A stretch of 64,000 nucleotides of DNA. Source: Arenibacter sp. F26102. GTDB taxonomy: Bacteria > Bacteroidota > Bacteroidia > Flavobacteriales > Flavobacteriaceae. Shown piece after piece: positions 1-8,316 of this stretch; the first letter of the stretch is position 1, and each line of letters begins with the position of its first letter. The notes below the pieces were generated by a model. It did not search any database. It saw only the letters and a program-made list of their open reading frames with translations, and was not told the origin of the DNA. The position numbers and the translations under genes were made by a program. Where the stretch lies: positions 394,840 through 458,839 of the forward strand of contig NZ_JALKBC010000003.1 in NCBI RefSeq assembly GCF_023015865.1, given 5' to 3'.

Positions 1-1256
1 TTATAGGTCTTATCTTTTTAGCAACTGTTATTAATTACATAGACCGAAGTGCTCTTTCCATTATGTGGGGTAATGAAAATGTTGAAGGATCCATATCGCA
101 TTCATTGGGCCTAACCAAAGAACACTATAGTTATATACTGAACATTTTCATGGTGGCATATGCCTTGGGACAATTATTCTCCGGCAAATTGTTCGATAAA
201 GTTGGCACTAGAATTGGGTATGTAATAAGCATTGGTATTTGGAGTTTGTCCACCTTATTGCACTCAACCGTTAGAGGTTTTTTATCCTTGGCATTTTTTA
301 GAACAACATTAGGTTTATCTGAAGCTGGAAACTGGCCAGGTGCCGTAAAAAGTAATGCAGAATGGTTTCCGATCAAAGAACGTGCCATAGCCCAAGGGTT
401 GTTTAATGCCGGGGCTTCAATTGGGTCGGTTATAGCACCACCCCTTATAGCCCTTCTTTTTGTGGCCTATGGTTGGGAAGTTACGTTTATAATAGTGGGG
501 GCCATTGGGCTTTTGTGGATTATTCCTTGGCTTTTAATTAACAAGGCAGGACCTAAAAAGCATCCTTGGATAACCGAGGAAGAGCAAAAATTTATTTCGG
601 AAGGTCAAAGTATAGCCGATCAAAATGCCACTGAAGACCAAAAAGGACTAAGCCTTAAAGAATTACTTTCCCATAAAGAATCATGGTCCATTGTTGCGAG
701 TAGATTTTTTTTAGAACCTATCTGGTGGCTATTTGTAGGCTGGATGCCCATATATTTATTTGATGTGTATGGCTTTAATGTAAAAGAGGTGGGAATGTTT
801 GCCTGGGTTCCCTATGTAGGTGCAGCCATTGGAAGTATTGCAGGTGGCTACGTATCCGGTGTTATAATTGCCAAAACCAATTCAATAAATAAAGGTAGGA
901 AAACCACTATTTTCATAGGTGGCATCCTTATGGTGTTAGGTCTTATTGCCACAATATTATTTGCGGACACACCAGAAAAATTTGTAGCGATTGTATTCAT
1001 AGTTTTATTCGGATTTCAATTTGCCATAGGAAATATCCAAACACTCCCGAGCGACTTTTTCAGTGGTAAATCTGTAGGATCATTGGCTGGTTTAGGCGGG
1101 ATGGTAGGAGTATTTTCTGTAATTATTATGAACTTTTTAGTTCCCATAATTGCAAAAGTGTCATACACACCTGTATTTATAGCCATAGCCATTTTTGTTC
1201 CGCTAGGAATAGGATCTATCTATTATTTCGCAAAAGATATAAAGTCAGTAGAATAA
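1..1256 (+). CDS. MFS transporter, hexuronate (ACS/ExuT-like) type, 5' truncated by window
   Basis: Major facilitator superfamily permease of the anion:cation symporter group. The reading frame is open from base 3 and reads NYIDRSALS upstream of the first in-window Met at 63, so the true start lies outside the window. That motif is the TM1 signature of ACS transporters (usually NYxDRxxLS). About eleven further hydrophobic segments follow, with a charged central loop around residues 165-205, giving close to full length. The SDR gene begins 30 bp downstream on the same strand. An MFS-SDR pair is the arrangement seen in flavobacterial alginate/hexuronate loci, where this protein imports unsaturated uronate monomers. 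The exact substrate is inference; the family call is firm. Confidence 0.88.
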   Translation, partial: IGLIFLATVINYIDRSALSIMWGNENVEGSISHSLGLTKEHYSYILNIFMVAYALGQLFSGKLFDKVGTRIGYVISIGIWSLSTLLHSTVRGFLSLAFFRTTLGLSEAGNWPGAVKSNAEWFPIKERAIAQGLFNAGASIGSVIAPPLIALLFVAYGWEVTFIIVGAIGLLWIIPWLLINKAGPKKHPWITEEEQKFISEGQSIADQNATEDQKGLSLKELLSHKESWSIVASRFFLEPIWWLFVGWMPIYLFDVYGFNVKEVGMFAWVPYVGAAIGSIAGGYVSGVIIAKTNSINKGRKTTIFIGGILMVLGLIATILFADTPEKFVAIVFIVLFGFQFAIGNIQTLPSDFFSGKSVGSLAGLGGMVGVFSVIIMNFLVPIIAKVSYTPVFIAIAIFVPLGIGSIYYFAKDIKSVE

Positions 1257-1286
1257 TTTAATTAAAATATAATAACAATTAGAGAT

Positions 1287-2051
1287 ATGAGTAATTTAAA
1301 CGGAAAAGTAGCAGTAATAACCGGAGCTACCGGTGGAATTGGTTTCGAAGTAGCAAAAAGATTGGGTAAAGACGGATATACCGTGGTATTAAACGGTATT
1401 GATAATGAAGCAGGAGTTCAAAGAATTAAAGAGCTTACTACGGAAGGCATCACCGCTGAATATTATGGATTTGACGTTACAAAAGAAGAAGAAGTAACAG
1501 CAAACATTAATAAAATTGGCAAGAAATACGGAAAGATTGATGTTCTTGTAAATAATGCTGGTGGACTTGGCGGAAGATCTAGGTTTGAAGAAATGACAAC
1601 AGATTTTTACAGATTTGTAATGGCTTTAAATCTGGATTCAGTGTTTTTCGCTTCAAGAGCTGCCATACCTTATCTTAAAAAGGGAGATCTTCCTACCATA
1701 ATTAACTATACATCCATTGCCGGTTGGAATGCCGGAGGACCTGGAGCTGGAATTTATGGAACGTCCAAAGCGGGTGTTCATGCAATAACCAGGGCATTGG
1801 CTAAAGACCTTGCCGAATACGGAATTAGAGTAAACGCCGTATCTCCAGGTACTATAGACACGCCTTTCCATACTGAAATTAAATCTACCAAACCTGAAGT
1901 TTTCGCTTCTTGGAAAAACAATATTTTATTGGGAAGATTGGGGCAACCTGAAGAAGTAGCTTCTGTAATTTCATTTTTGGCAGGAAAAGATGCTGCTTTC
2001 CTTACAGCCGAAACTATCCAAATTGGTGGAGGACAAGGTTTAGGAATCTAA
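1287..2051 (+). CDS. SDR-family oxidoreductase, candidate 4-deoxy-L-erythro-5-hexoseulose uronate (DEH) reductase
   Basis: Classical short-chain dehydrogenase of 254 residues. The nucleotide-binding TGATGGIG sits at 12-19, NNAG at 89-92, and the catalytic Ser143, Tyr157 and Lys161 are all present. It would reduce a keto or aldehyde group with NAD(P)H in the cytoplasm. It follows an ACS-type MFS gene and precedes a kinase and a KDPG aldolase. That context suggests reduction of DEH, or a related uronate, to 2-keto-3-deoxygluconate, as DehR-type SDRs do in alginate degraders. A KduD-like or generic sugar-acid dehydrogenase role is the alternative. The SDR assignment is certain; the substrate is inferred from neighbours only. 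Confidence 0.85.
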   Translation: MSNLNGKVAVITGATGGIGFEVAKRLGKDGYTVVLNGIDNEAGVQRIKELTTEGITAEYYGFDVTKEEEVTANINKIGKKYGKIDVLVNNAGGLGGRSRFEEMTTDFYRFVMALNLDSVFFASRAAIPYLKKGDLPTIINYTSIAGWNAGGPGAGIYGTSKAGVHAITRALAKDLAEYGIRVNAVSPGTIDTPFHTEIKSTKPEVFASWKNNILLGRLGQPEEVASVISFLAGKDAAFLTAETIQIGGGQGLGI

Positions 2052-2350
2052 AAACATAGAGAACAGAAAAGATTGCCTCCAGGTTTCACGATGATTTAAC
2101 AAACATCAAAGTGGCTTCCGGAACACCCCTAATAAGATTAAGGTAGTGCAACGGAAGTTGTGGACTTGGTGGCATAGCTTGATTCCGTTGAGATTTCATT
2201 CCTTGTGGTAAGCAAGGTTAATAATAATGATGCGTTGGTATTTAGCTAACACTTAATTCATTAAACAAATTAAAAAGGGTAGTATCAATTTCAAAAAAAT
2301 TGTAGGGTGGCAATAGCTCTGTAATTGAAGTGATGTTCCAAAAAACAAAA

Positions 2351-3574
2351 ATGTCCAAAAAAAAATCCATATTAATTATTTGCGGAGGAGGTCCTGCGCC
2401 CGGTATCAATGCCGTAATAGGCACTGTGGCAAAGATTTTTCTAAAGGATGGTTATAGGGTAATTGGATTACATGAGGGCTTTAAAGGCATCTTTTCAGAA
2501 CATCCCAAAATAAAAGAATTCGATTTCCCCCATGCCGATCGAATTTTTAGCAGAGGAGGGTCCACCTTGATCATGAGTCGATTCAAACCCGGCAATGAAA
2601 AATTGAATACTACCCTTTTTTCTGAAAATAATGTAAAACTATTGGTGAGTATTGGTGGTGATGACACAGCCTCTACTGCCAATAGAATTACGGGTTATTT
2701 GAAGGAAGAAAACATTGTCATATCCAATATTCATGTTCCCAAGACCATAGACAACGATCTTCCATTACCGGACAGGAATCCAACTTTTGGCTTTCATTCC
2801 GCAAAGGACGAGGGAGTGCGAATTGGCACTACTACCTATGAAGACGCTCGTACCAGTGAAAACTGGTTCGTTATGTCCACCATGGGAAGGTCTGCAGGAC
2901 ATTTGGCTCTTGGAATTGCAGCTAGCTGTCATTTTCCAATGATGATTATTCCTGAAATGTTCAATAAGACCAATATTACTTTCGATAAGGTAGTCCGAAT
3001 GATCATCTCCTCGATGGTCAAAAGAAAAATAGAAAATATAAATTATGGCGTTGCCCTAGTAAGTGAAGGCATATTCCATATAATGCCAGATTCTGAAATT
3101 AAACATTGCGGAATAAATTTTACATACGACGATCACGGTCATCCCGAATTGGGCAATGTTAGTAAATCCCACATTTTTAACATGCTGGTGCAGCGGAGAT
3201 TGAAAGAACTGGATATCCAAATTAAAAGTAGGCCCGTTGAACTGGGCTATGAACTCCGATGTTGCCGTCCCATTGGTTTTGACCTAACATTATGTACCCT
3301 TTTGGGTCTGGGAGTCAAGAAATTATTCGATGAAGGCCTTAGTGGATGTATTGTTACCGCCAATTCGAGAGGAGAAGTATCACCACTTTTTTTGAAAGAC
3401 CTTCAGGATAAGGATGGAAAGATAGCACCTAGATTGGTGGATATCGATTCGGAATTTATCCGACTTTGTTTTCAAAATCTACACTATTTGGAGGAAAAAG
3501 ATTATGACCGCGCAAAGGTTTATTTGGATAATCCCTCGGATTATGATTTCAACAAGATATTAAACAAAGTATAA
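2351..3574 (+). CDS. Phosphofructokinase-family kinase with pyrophosphate-type active site
   Basis: PfkA-superfamily phosphotransferase of 407 residues from the preferred start MSKKKS; an upstream Met at 2330 would add seven residues. Counting from 2330, the glycine-rich loop GGGPAPGINAVI is at 19-30, GGDD at 109-112, PKTIDND at 137-143 and MGRSAGHLALG at 185-195. In ATP-dependent PfkA the matching positions are GGDG and PGTIDND. Asp after GGD and Lys before TIDND are the established marks of pyrophosphate-dependent enzymes. It lies 7 bp before the KDPG-type aldolase gene, so the two are co-transcribed and probably co-translated. It may be a PPi-dependent fructose-6-phosphate kinase or a kinase for another sugar-acid substrate of this cluster. 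About 300 bp without recognised features separates it from the SDR gene. Confidence 0.85.
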   Translation: MSKKKSILIICGGGPAPGINAVIGTVAKIFLKDGYRVIGLHEGFKGIFSEHPKIKEFDFPHADRIFSRGGSTLIMSRFKPGNEKLNTTLFSENNVKLLVSIGGDDTASTANRITGYLKEENIVISNIHVPKTIDNDLPLPDRNPTFGFHSAKDEGVRIGTTTYEDARTSENWFVMSTMGRSAGHLALGIAASCHFPMMIIPEMFNKTNITFDKVVRMIISSMVKRKIENINYGVALVSEGIFHIMPDSEIKHCGINFTYDDHGHPELGNVSKSHIFNMLVQRRLKELDIQIKSRPVELGYELRCCRPIGFDLTLCTLLGLGVKKLFDEGLSGCIVTANSRGEVSPLFLKDLQDKDGKIAPRLVDIDSEFIRLCFQNLHYLEEKDYDRAKVYLDNPSDYDFNKILNKV

Positions 3575-3581
3575 AAAGCGA

Positions 3582-4250
3582 ATGGCACAATATTCAAGAT
3601 TAGAAGTAGCAACGGCAATGAAGGAATCAGGTATGGTGCCCTTATTCTACGATCCAGATATAGAACTTGGCAAAAAAGTGTTGCAAGCCTGCTACGACGG
3701 TGGTGCCAGGTTGATGGAATTTACCGCACGTGGCGACTTCGCATACGAAGTCTTTTCTGAAATGAACAAATTTGCCATTAAAGAACTGCCGGGCATGATT
3801 ATGGGAGTTGGTTCAATAACAGATGCTGCCGCGGCATCACTATATATGCAAATGGGTGCCAATTTTATTGTAACCCCTTCCCTAAGGGAGGATATTGCCA
3901 TTGCCTGCAACCGAAGAAAAGTACTTTGGTCACCGGGCTGCGGTTCACTGACCGAAATTAATACAGCCGAGGAAATGGGTTGCGAAATCGTAAAATTATT
4001 TCCTGGATCCACCTACGGCCCCTCTTTTGTAAAGGCCATTAAAGGACCACAACCTTGGACAAGTATTATGCCTACTGGAGGAGTAACTACAGAAGTTTCC
4101 AACCTAAAGGGCTGGTTTGATGCCGGCGTAACCTGCGTAGGACTGGGTTCCCAACTTATCAGCAAGGATATATTGAACAAAAAAGATTTTGTAGGATTGG
4201 AGAATACCGTTCGCCTCACCTTAGGGTCCATCATAAAATTAAGAAACTAA
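3582..4250 (+). CDS. eda: KDPG/KHG-type class I aldolase
   Basis: Bifunctional 4-hydroxy-2-oxoglutarate / 2-dehydro-3-deoxyphosphogluconate aldolase family, 222 residues, close to the usual 205-225. Catalytic residues can be placed: Glu46 and Arg50 in MEFTAR, and the Schiff-base Lys138 in VKLFPGSTYG. The phosphate-binding MPTGGV loop follows near 163-168. The reaction would cleave a 2-keto-3-deoxy-6-phospho sugar acid into pyruvate and glyceraldehyde 3-phosphate. The gene lies 7 bp after the PFK-like kinase and 4 bp before the Nramp-like transporter, so these three form an operon. An aldolase acting on a related phosphorylated keto acid cannot be excluded. Confidence 0.88.
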   Translation: MAQYSRLEVATAMKESGMVPLFYDPDIELGKKVLQACYDGGARLMEFTARGDFAYEVFSEMNKFAIKELPGMIMGVGSITDAAAASLYMQMGANFIVTPSLREDIAIACNRRKVLWSPGCGSLTEINTAEEMGCEIVKLFPGSTYGPSFVKAIKGPQPWTSIMPTGGVTTEVSNLKGWFDAGVTCVGLGSQLISKDILNKKDFVGLENTVRLTLGSIIKLRN

Positions 4251-4254
4251 AGCT

Positions 4255-5529
4255 ATGCCAACTTCGACCAAAAAGAAATCATTACTAAAAAAGATTTTAG
4301 CTTTAGTATTGGCCTTTGGTCCTGGAATATTCGCCATTGGATATACTATTGGTACGGGGAGTGTAACCTCAATGATCGTTGCAGGAAGCACTTACGGTAT
4401 GCAATTGTTATGGGTTTTGCTATTAAGTTGTGTGTTCTCAGGAATCTTGATGTTTGCATATGGCAATTTTGCACTGGTTACCGGGGAAACAGCCTTGTAC
4501 GCTTTTAAGAAGCACCTGAAATGGGGCAAGATTATTGCCATAATGATTATTATAGGAATCTCTTTTGGACAATGGAATTCCTTAATGGGTATTTTAGGGA
4601 TTTCTGCGAACATTATCTTTGAGATATTCCTAATCTATTTTCCCAATTTACAAGGCTATCAATATGAGGCAGTTTTATTAATTGCTATTGTGGTCATTAT
4701 AGTCATGTATGGATTCCTCTTAGTGGGAAAATATGCCTTCTTTGAAAAGATATTGGTGATTTTCGTTACCATTATGGGACTTTCCTTTTTTATATCACTT
4801 TTTATGGTCTACCCCTTGCCTATTGAGGTTGCTAAAGGGTTAATACCGTCCATCCCCGAGGTGGAAGGTGGTAAAATGATGGTAGCCGCCTTTGTGGGTA
4901 CCACCATGGCCGCTGCTACTTTTTTATCCAGACCGTTATTTGTTAAGGGTAAAGGATGGAATATCAACAACCTTAAGCAACAAAAAAAGGATTCGATAAT
5001 AGCCGCCTGTCTGGTCTTCGTCATTAGTGCATCGGTTATGGCCGTAGCCAGTGGCGCCCTATTTCATCAAGGTCAACCGGTCACTAAAGTATTGGATATG
5101 GTAAATACCTTGGAACCCGTCGCAGGAAAATTCGCGTTGACACTGTTTTTCTTCGGAACCTTAAGTGCTGGTCTGTCCTCTATATTTCCCTGCCTATTGA
5201 TCGCCCCCATCCTATTGGCCGATTACCAGTCCGGGGAATTGGACACCAGTTCCAAACAATTTAAGATAATTACGGCCGTTGCATGTCTTTTTGCCCTAAT
5301 TGTCCCTGTTTTTGGAGCCAATCCAATAGAAATGCAGATTTTATCCCAAGTATTTAATGTATTTGTACTGCCCTTGGTAATACTAGGGATTATTTTACTG
5401 ATCAATAACAAAAAGCTAATGGGCCAATACAAAGCCAATAACTTCTTAAATATAGGATTATATGCTGCTTTTCTTTTTTCAATTATAATTTCCTACAATG
5501 GAATTGTAGCCCTTTTGGACTTCTTTTAG
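4255..5529 (+). CDS. Nramp-fold membrane transporter lacking the canonical metal site
   Basis: Polytopic inner-membrane protein of 424 residues with about eleven helices, related to Nramp/MntH. TM1 begins GPGIFAIGYTIGTG (22-35). The helix break that is DPGN in metal-transporting Nramps reads G33-T34-G35-S36, while the flanking AGSTYGMQLLW matches the family well. In TM6 the canonical MPH motif is replaced by Ala219-Ala220-Ala221. Both metal-ligand clusters are therefore missing. Automatic annotation would probably call it a divalent metal transporter, but the residues argue against that. It overlaps a sugar-acid operon (4 bp after the aldolase), so an organic or unusual substrate is possible. 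Membership of the fold is likely; the substrate is unknown. Confidence 0.8.
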   Translation: MPTSTKKKSLLKKILALVLAFGPGIFAIGYTIGTGSVTSMIVAGSTYGMQLLWVLLLSCVFSGILMFAYGNFALVTGETALYAFKKHLKWGKIIAIMIIIGISFGQWNSLMGILGISANIIFEIFLIYFPNLQGYQYEAVLLIAIVVIIVMYGFLLVGKYAFFEKILVIFVTIMGLSFFISLFMVYPLPIEVAKGLIPSIPEVEGGKMMVAAFVGTTMAAATFLSRPLFVKGKGWNINNLKQQKKDSIIAACLVFVISASVMAVASGALFHQGQPVTKVLDMVNTLEPVAGKFALTLFFFGTLSAGLSSIFPCLLIAPILLADYQSGELDTSSKQFKIITAVACLFALIVPVFGANPIEMQILSQVFNVFVLPLVILGIILLINNKKLMGQYKANNFLNIGLYAAFLFSIIISYNGIVALLDFF

Positions 5530-5545
5530 AAACCCCAATTGAATG

Positions 5546-6262
5546 TTAAAGGTGTTTAACCCGAGATTCATATTTTTGATAGAGTGCTTCATTGTCCGCC
5601 TCATCTATGTTCTGACTTTGAAAAACAGCGACATCCACACCTTTGTCCAGATTAATTTTTATGGCTTCGGTTGAAATAATATTGACAATGATCATTCCAA
5701 GTACGGATGAAGCCGGACCGATCAGAAGATCTTTAGTTGAAATAACCCCATCCCCTGACGGAACACAATTATCAATAACCAAATCTGCGATCTGATACAG
5801 TTTCTTTCCACTTTCATGCCTAGAAGCATACTTTCTAGATTGTTCCAAAGAAGTGATCGCTATCGTCCTTAAACCTTTCTTCTTGGCCTTCATGGCCATC
5901 TCCAATGGCAGTGCATTTCTACCAGAGTTTGATACAACGATCAATACGTCTCCCCTATTAAATTGATATTTGTTCCAAAGAATTTGGGCAAGACCACTTA
6001 CTTGCTCCATTTCTGCAGATCTCCTTGCCCCGCTTGCCATAAGTACCATGTCGTCCATAATGGCATTTACATTGGCCAGATTGGACGCTCTACCGAACAT
6101 TTCCATGCCAATCATTTGGGAATGACCAGTACCGATAGTGTGAATTATGCCATCGTTCTCAATAACCTTCGCTACCATTTTTGAGGCAGTGACCAATTGA
6201 TTCTGTTGATCAACAGACATTTTGTCTATCAGTAATTTTATTTTATCCAAATATTCAAACAT
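5546..6262 (-). CDS. SIS-domain sugar isomerase/sugar-phosphate-binding protein (UPF0309-like)
   Basis: Cytoplasmic protein of 238 residues with a single SIS (sugar isomerase) domain. The motifs GTGHSQMIGMEMFGR near residues 43-57 and VVSNSGRNALP near 108-118 are the phosphosugar-binding loops. It resembles the YhcH/UPF0309-type single-SIS proteins rather than GlmS or the KpsF isomerases, because no CBS or glutaminase domain is present. It converges on the Nramp-like gene with a gap of only 16 bp and runs opposite to the rest of the cluster. Co-location with a PFK-type kinase and a KDPG aldolase suggests handling of a phosphorylated sugar. The reaction is unknown. Confidence 0.78.
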   Translation of the reverse strand: MFEYLDKIKLLIDKMSVDQQNQLVTASKMVAKVIENDGIIHTIGTGHSQMIGMEMFGRASNLANVNAIMDDMVLMASGARRSAEMEQVSGLAQILWNKYQFNRGDVLIVVSNSGRNALPLEMAMKAKKKGLRTIAITSLEQSRKYASRHESGKKLYQIADLVIDNCVPSGDGVISTKDLLIGPASSVLGMIIVNIISTEAIKINLDKGVDVAVFQSQNIDEADNEALYQKYESRVKHL

Positions 6263-6618
6263 AGGAACAATTACATTTAGTTAATAAAGGAAACCAAACG
6301 TATTAATATTGGGATGTGCCAGTACGTCTACCAATGTTTCCAAAATCCAATATAAAGAATAAAAACATAGCCACCCGAAGGTATAAAGGATATAGTCACA
6401 TCAGCACATCGCGGAGCAACAATTTCCAACTTCATAACTTAATAAATGGCATTAAAACCTAAACCCAATACTGGACTCCTATAAGGGACGTACCCGAAGC
6501 TCGGCGCATTAAACCGTCAAGATCTGGGTATTAAACCGAAAACCACGTCAAAAGGCGGGGTTCGTTCGACTATCCTATTCCAATGCGCCTGCGGCTTTTG
6601 AAATACGGGTCTCACGAA
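6263..6618. other. Intergenic region, no gene recognised
   Basis: About 356 bp between the SIS gene (whose start faces this region) and the cold-shock terminator. No ORF, tRNA-like fold or repeat was recognised. It should carry the promoter of the minus-strand SIS gene, but no clear TAnnTTTG element was identified. Confidence 0.5.
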
Positions 6619-6647
6619 TAAAAAAAGCCTATCGTCTGATAGGCTTT
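6619..6647 (-). terminator. Rho-independent terminator of the cold-shock gene
   Basis: On the minus strand the 10-bp stem AAAGCCTATC/GATAGGCTTT with a 4-nt loop is followed by a run of seven or more U residues. It lies 28 bp beyond the cold-shock stop codon. Confidence 0.88.
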
Positions 6648-6674
6648 GGGTCTTAAGAAATGAAAAAGTATTTA

Positions 6675-6866
6675 TTAAATAACTTTAACGTTTACTGCGT
6701 TTAATCCTTTTTTTCCTTCTTTAAGTTCAAACTCAACTTCGTCGCCTTCGCGAACTTCGTCGATTAAACCAGAGATGTGTACAAAATGTTCTTTGTTAGA
6801 ACCTTCTTCCGTGATGAACCCAAATCCTTTGGCATCGTTGAAAAATTTTACTGTTCCTCTACTCAT
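6675..6866 (-). CDS. Cold-shock domain protein
   Basis: Single cold-shock domain of 63 residues, which is the full length of the family (63-70). RNP1 is KGFGFI near residues 13-18. RNP2 reads HFVHIS instead of the usual VFVHFS. It binds single-stranded RNA/DNA in the cytoplasm and acts as an RNA chaperone. It is monocistronic, with a good promoter 34 bp upstream and a strong terminator downstream. The symbol cspA is not assigned because these organisms carry several paralogues. Confidence 0.95.
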   Translation of the reverse strand: MSRGTVKFFNDAKGFGFITEEGSNKEHFVHISGLIDEVREGDEVEFELKEGKKGLNAVNVKVI

Positions 6867-6899
6867 TACTAAAATTTAAATTAATTACTAATTATAAAT

Positions 6900-6929
6900 C
6901 AAATATAGTTCCAAAAGTTTGAACCACAA
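6900..6929 (-). promoter_or_regulatory. Bacteroidota-type sigma-A promoter of the cold-shock gene
   Basis: Read on the minus strand, TTG (6927-6929) is followed after 19 nt by TATATTTG (6900-6907). This matches the Bacteroidota consensus of TTG at -33 and TAnnTTTG at -7 with the expected spacing. The start codon is 34 nt further on. Confidence 0.7.
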
Positions 6930-6993
6930 TCATTTAAAGCCAAGAATTTTAACAAGAAACTAAAAAAAATTCGCCCACCCTTTAAAATACTCA

Positions 6994-8073
6994 CTATTCA
7001 AGGGTTTTGGAGATTATAAATTCCACCCTCCTATTTTGCGCCCTTCCCCCCTCATCAACATTATTTCCAAGTGGTCTGGCAGCTCCAAAACCTTTCCAAG
7101 TAATTCTTTTGCTTGCCAAACCCAACTGGATCAACCTATTGGCAACAGCAGTTGCACGTTTATTGGAAAGTTCCATATTGTAGGAATTGGTGCCCAAACT
7201 ATCAGTATATCCATTGATAACGATCTGCAAAGTACTATCGGATTGCAAATAATTGAATACGCGCTTTATCTCCTGTGCGCCATTATTCCCGAGTTCAAAC
7301 TCATCAAAATTGAAAAATACGTTCTCAAAAACATGGGCCTCGTCCAAGGCATAGGACTGGATGCCCTCGCCAACATATATCATATCCAAGTAATAATAGG
7401 CCCCCTTCACATTTTTTTCCTTCACCAATTTCTGTCGCCTTGTAGAGGCATTGTCCTTAAAATTACCAACCGTAATAAACTGCTCACCACCATTGGCAAC
7501 AAAGGTAGTGGACACTTTGGTCCAAGAAATCTCATCGATAATGAATTGGTCGCCCAAAATCTCAATAAAGGTAAAATTGTTGCCCTCAATTTTAGAAAGT
7601 TGCCATTTGGAGAGTCCCTTCTTTATTTTGATCTCCAATGGTTTGGCAGACAATAAAATATCAAAATCACGTACGGCATAGTCAGAATTCTCGGCCAAAT
7701 TAATATAAAAGGAAAGCGTATAGGTAAGATCTTTTTGCAAAGGATGCCTTAGTTCACCTTGTATATATTCCCGATAATCTTCAGGGGCGTACATATAAAA
7801 GCCCAAATAACCCTCCCCAAATTTTCCCATCTGTTTTCCCATGAAATTGTTGGGTACCCCCATACTAAGACTACAGGCATTAAAATAATCGGTGCTACCG
7901 AGAGTGGGTACGGACCAATATTTAAGGTCTTGCCCAAAATTCCCTAAACGATCTGGGCATTCCAAAAAAGATTCAAAACTGGGGTTTTCCACCAAATTTT
8001 GGGACATAAGAATCAGGGCGCAGCCCATGCACACAACATTTAAAAATCGTTTTATGGTAATGGCGAGAACCAT
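6994..8073 (-). CDS. OmpA-family outer-membrane/peptidoglycan-associated protein
   Basis: Exported protein of 359 residues. The N terminus is basic then hydrophobic, consistent with a signal peptide ending near residue 25. Residues 26-235 form a beta-rich domain beginning NLVENPSFE. The C-terminal 110 residues are an OmpA domain with INGYTDSLG, NMELSNKRA and QNRRVEF, the peptidoglycan-binding pattern with its conserved Asp and Arg. It would tether the outer membrane to the cell wall. The same architecture is common in Flavobacteriia. It is transcribed alone; 243 bp upstream separate it from the barrel gene. The ORF antisense to it (7036-7656) is a shadow. Confidence 0.85.
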   Translation of the reverse strand: MVLAITIKRFLNVVCMGCALILMSQNLVENPSFESFLECPDRLGNFGQDLKYWSVPTLGSTDYFNACSLSMGVPNNFMGKQMGKFGEGYLGFYMYAPEDYREYIQGELRHPLQKDLTYTLSFYINLAENSDYAVRDFDILLSAKPLEIKIKKGLSKWQLSKIEGNNFTFIEILGDQFIIDEISWTKVSTTFVANGGEQFITVGNFKDNASTRRQKLVKEKNVKGAYYYLDMIYVGEGIQSYALDEAHVFENVFFNFDEFELGNNGAQEIKRVFNYLQSDSTLQIVINGYTDSLGTNSYNMELSNKRATAVANRLIQLGLASKRITWKGFGAARPLGNNVDEGGRAQNRRVEFIISKTLE

Positions 8074-8316
8074 TAAATATGTTTAAGTACCTCTAAAGTA
8101 GCAAATAAAGGGAATGCAACATTAAACAAGACCTGCCAATTCGTTGTAGTACAATAAATATTGACTAGGCTATACTGATAATAAAAATACCTTACTGCCT
8201 TTTACCTTCCCAAAAAGGAGGCAGAAAGGCAGAAGGTACATTTACGGCGACCACAATATACCACGGGGTTTTTGGCAAATCATGACCAACCGCTAATTCC
8301 AAGTATCATTTTTATA

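Noticed and set aside
7036..7656. 206-residue plus-strand ORF
   Set aside because: It lies entirely antisense to the OmpA-family gene, has no recognisable domain, and reflects the codon pattern of the minus-strand gene.
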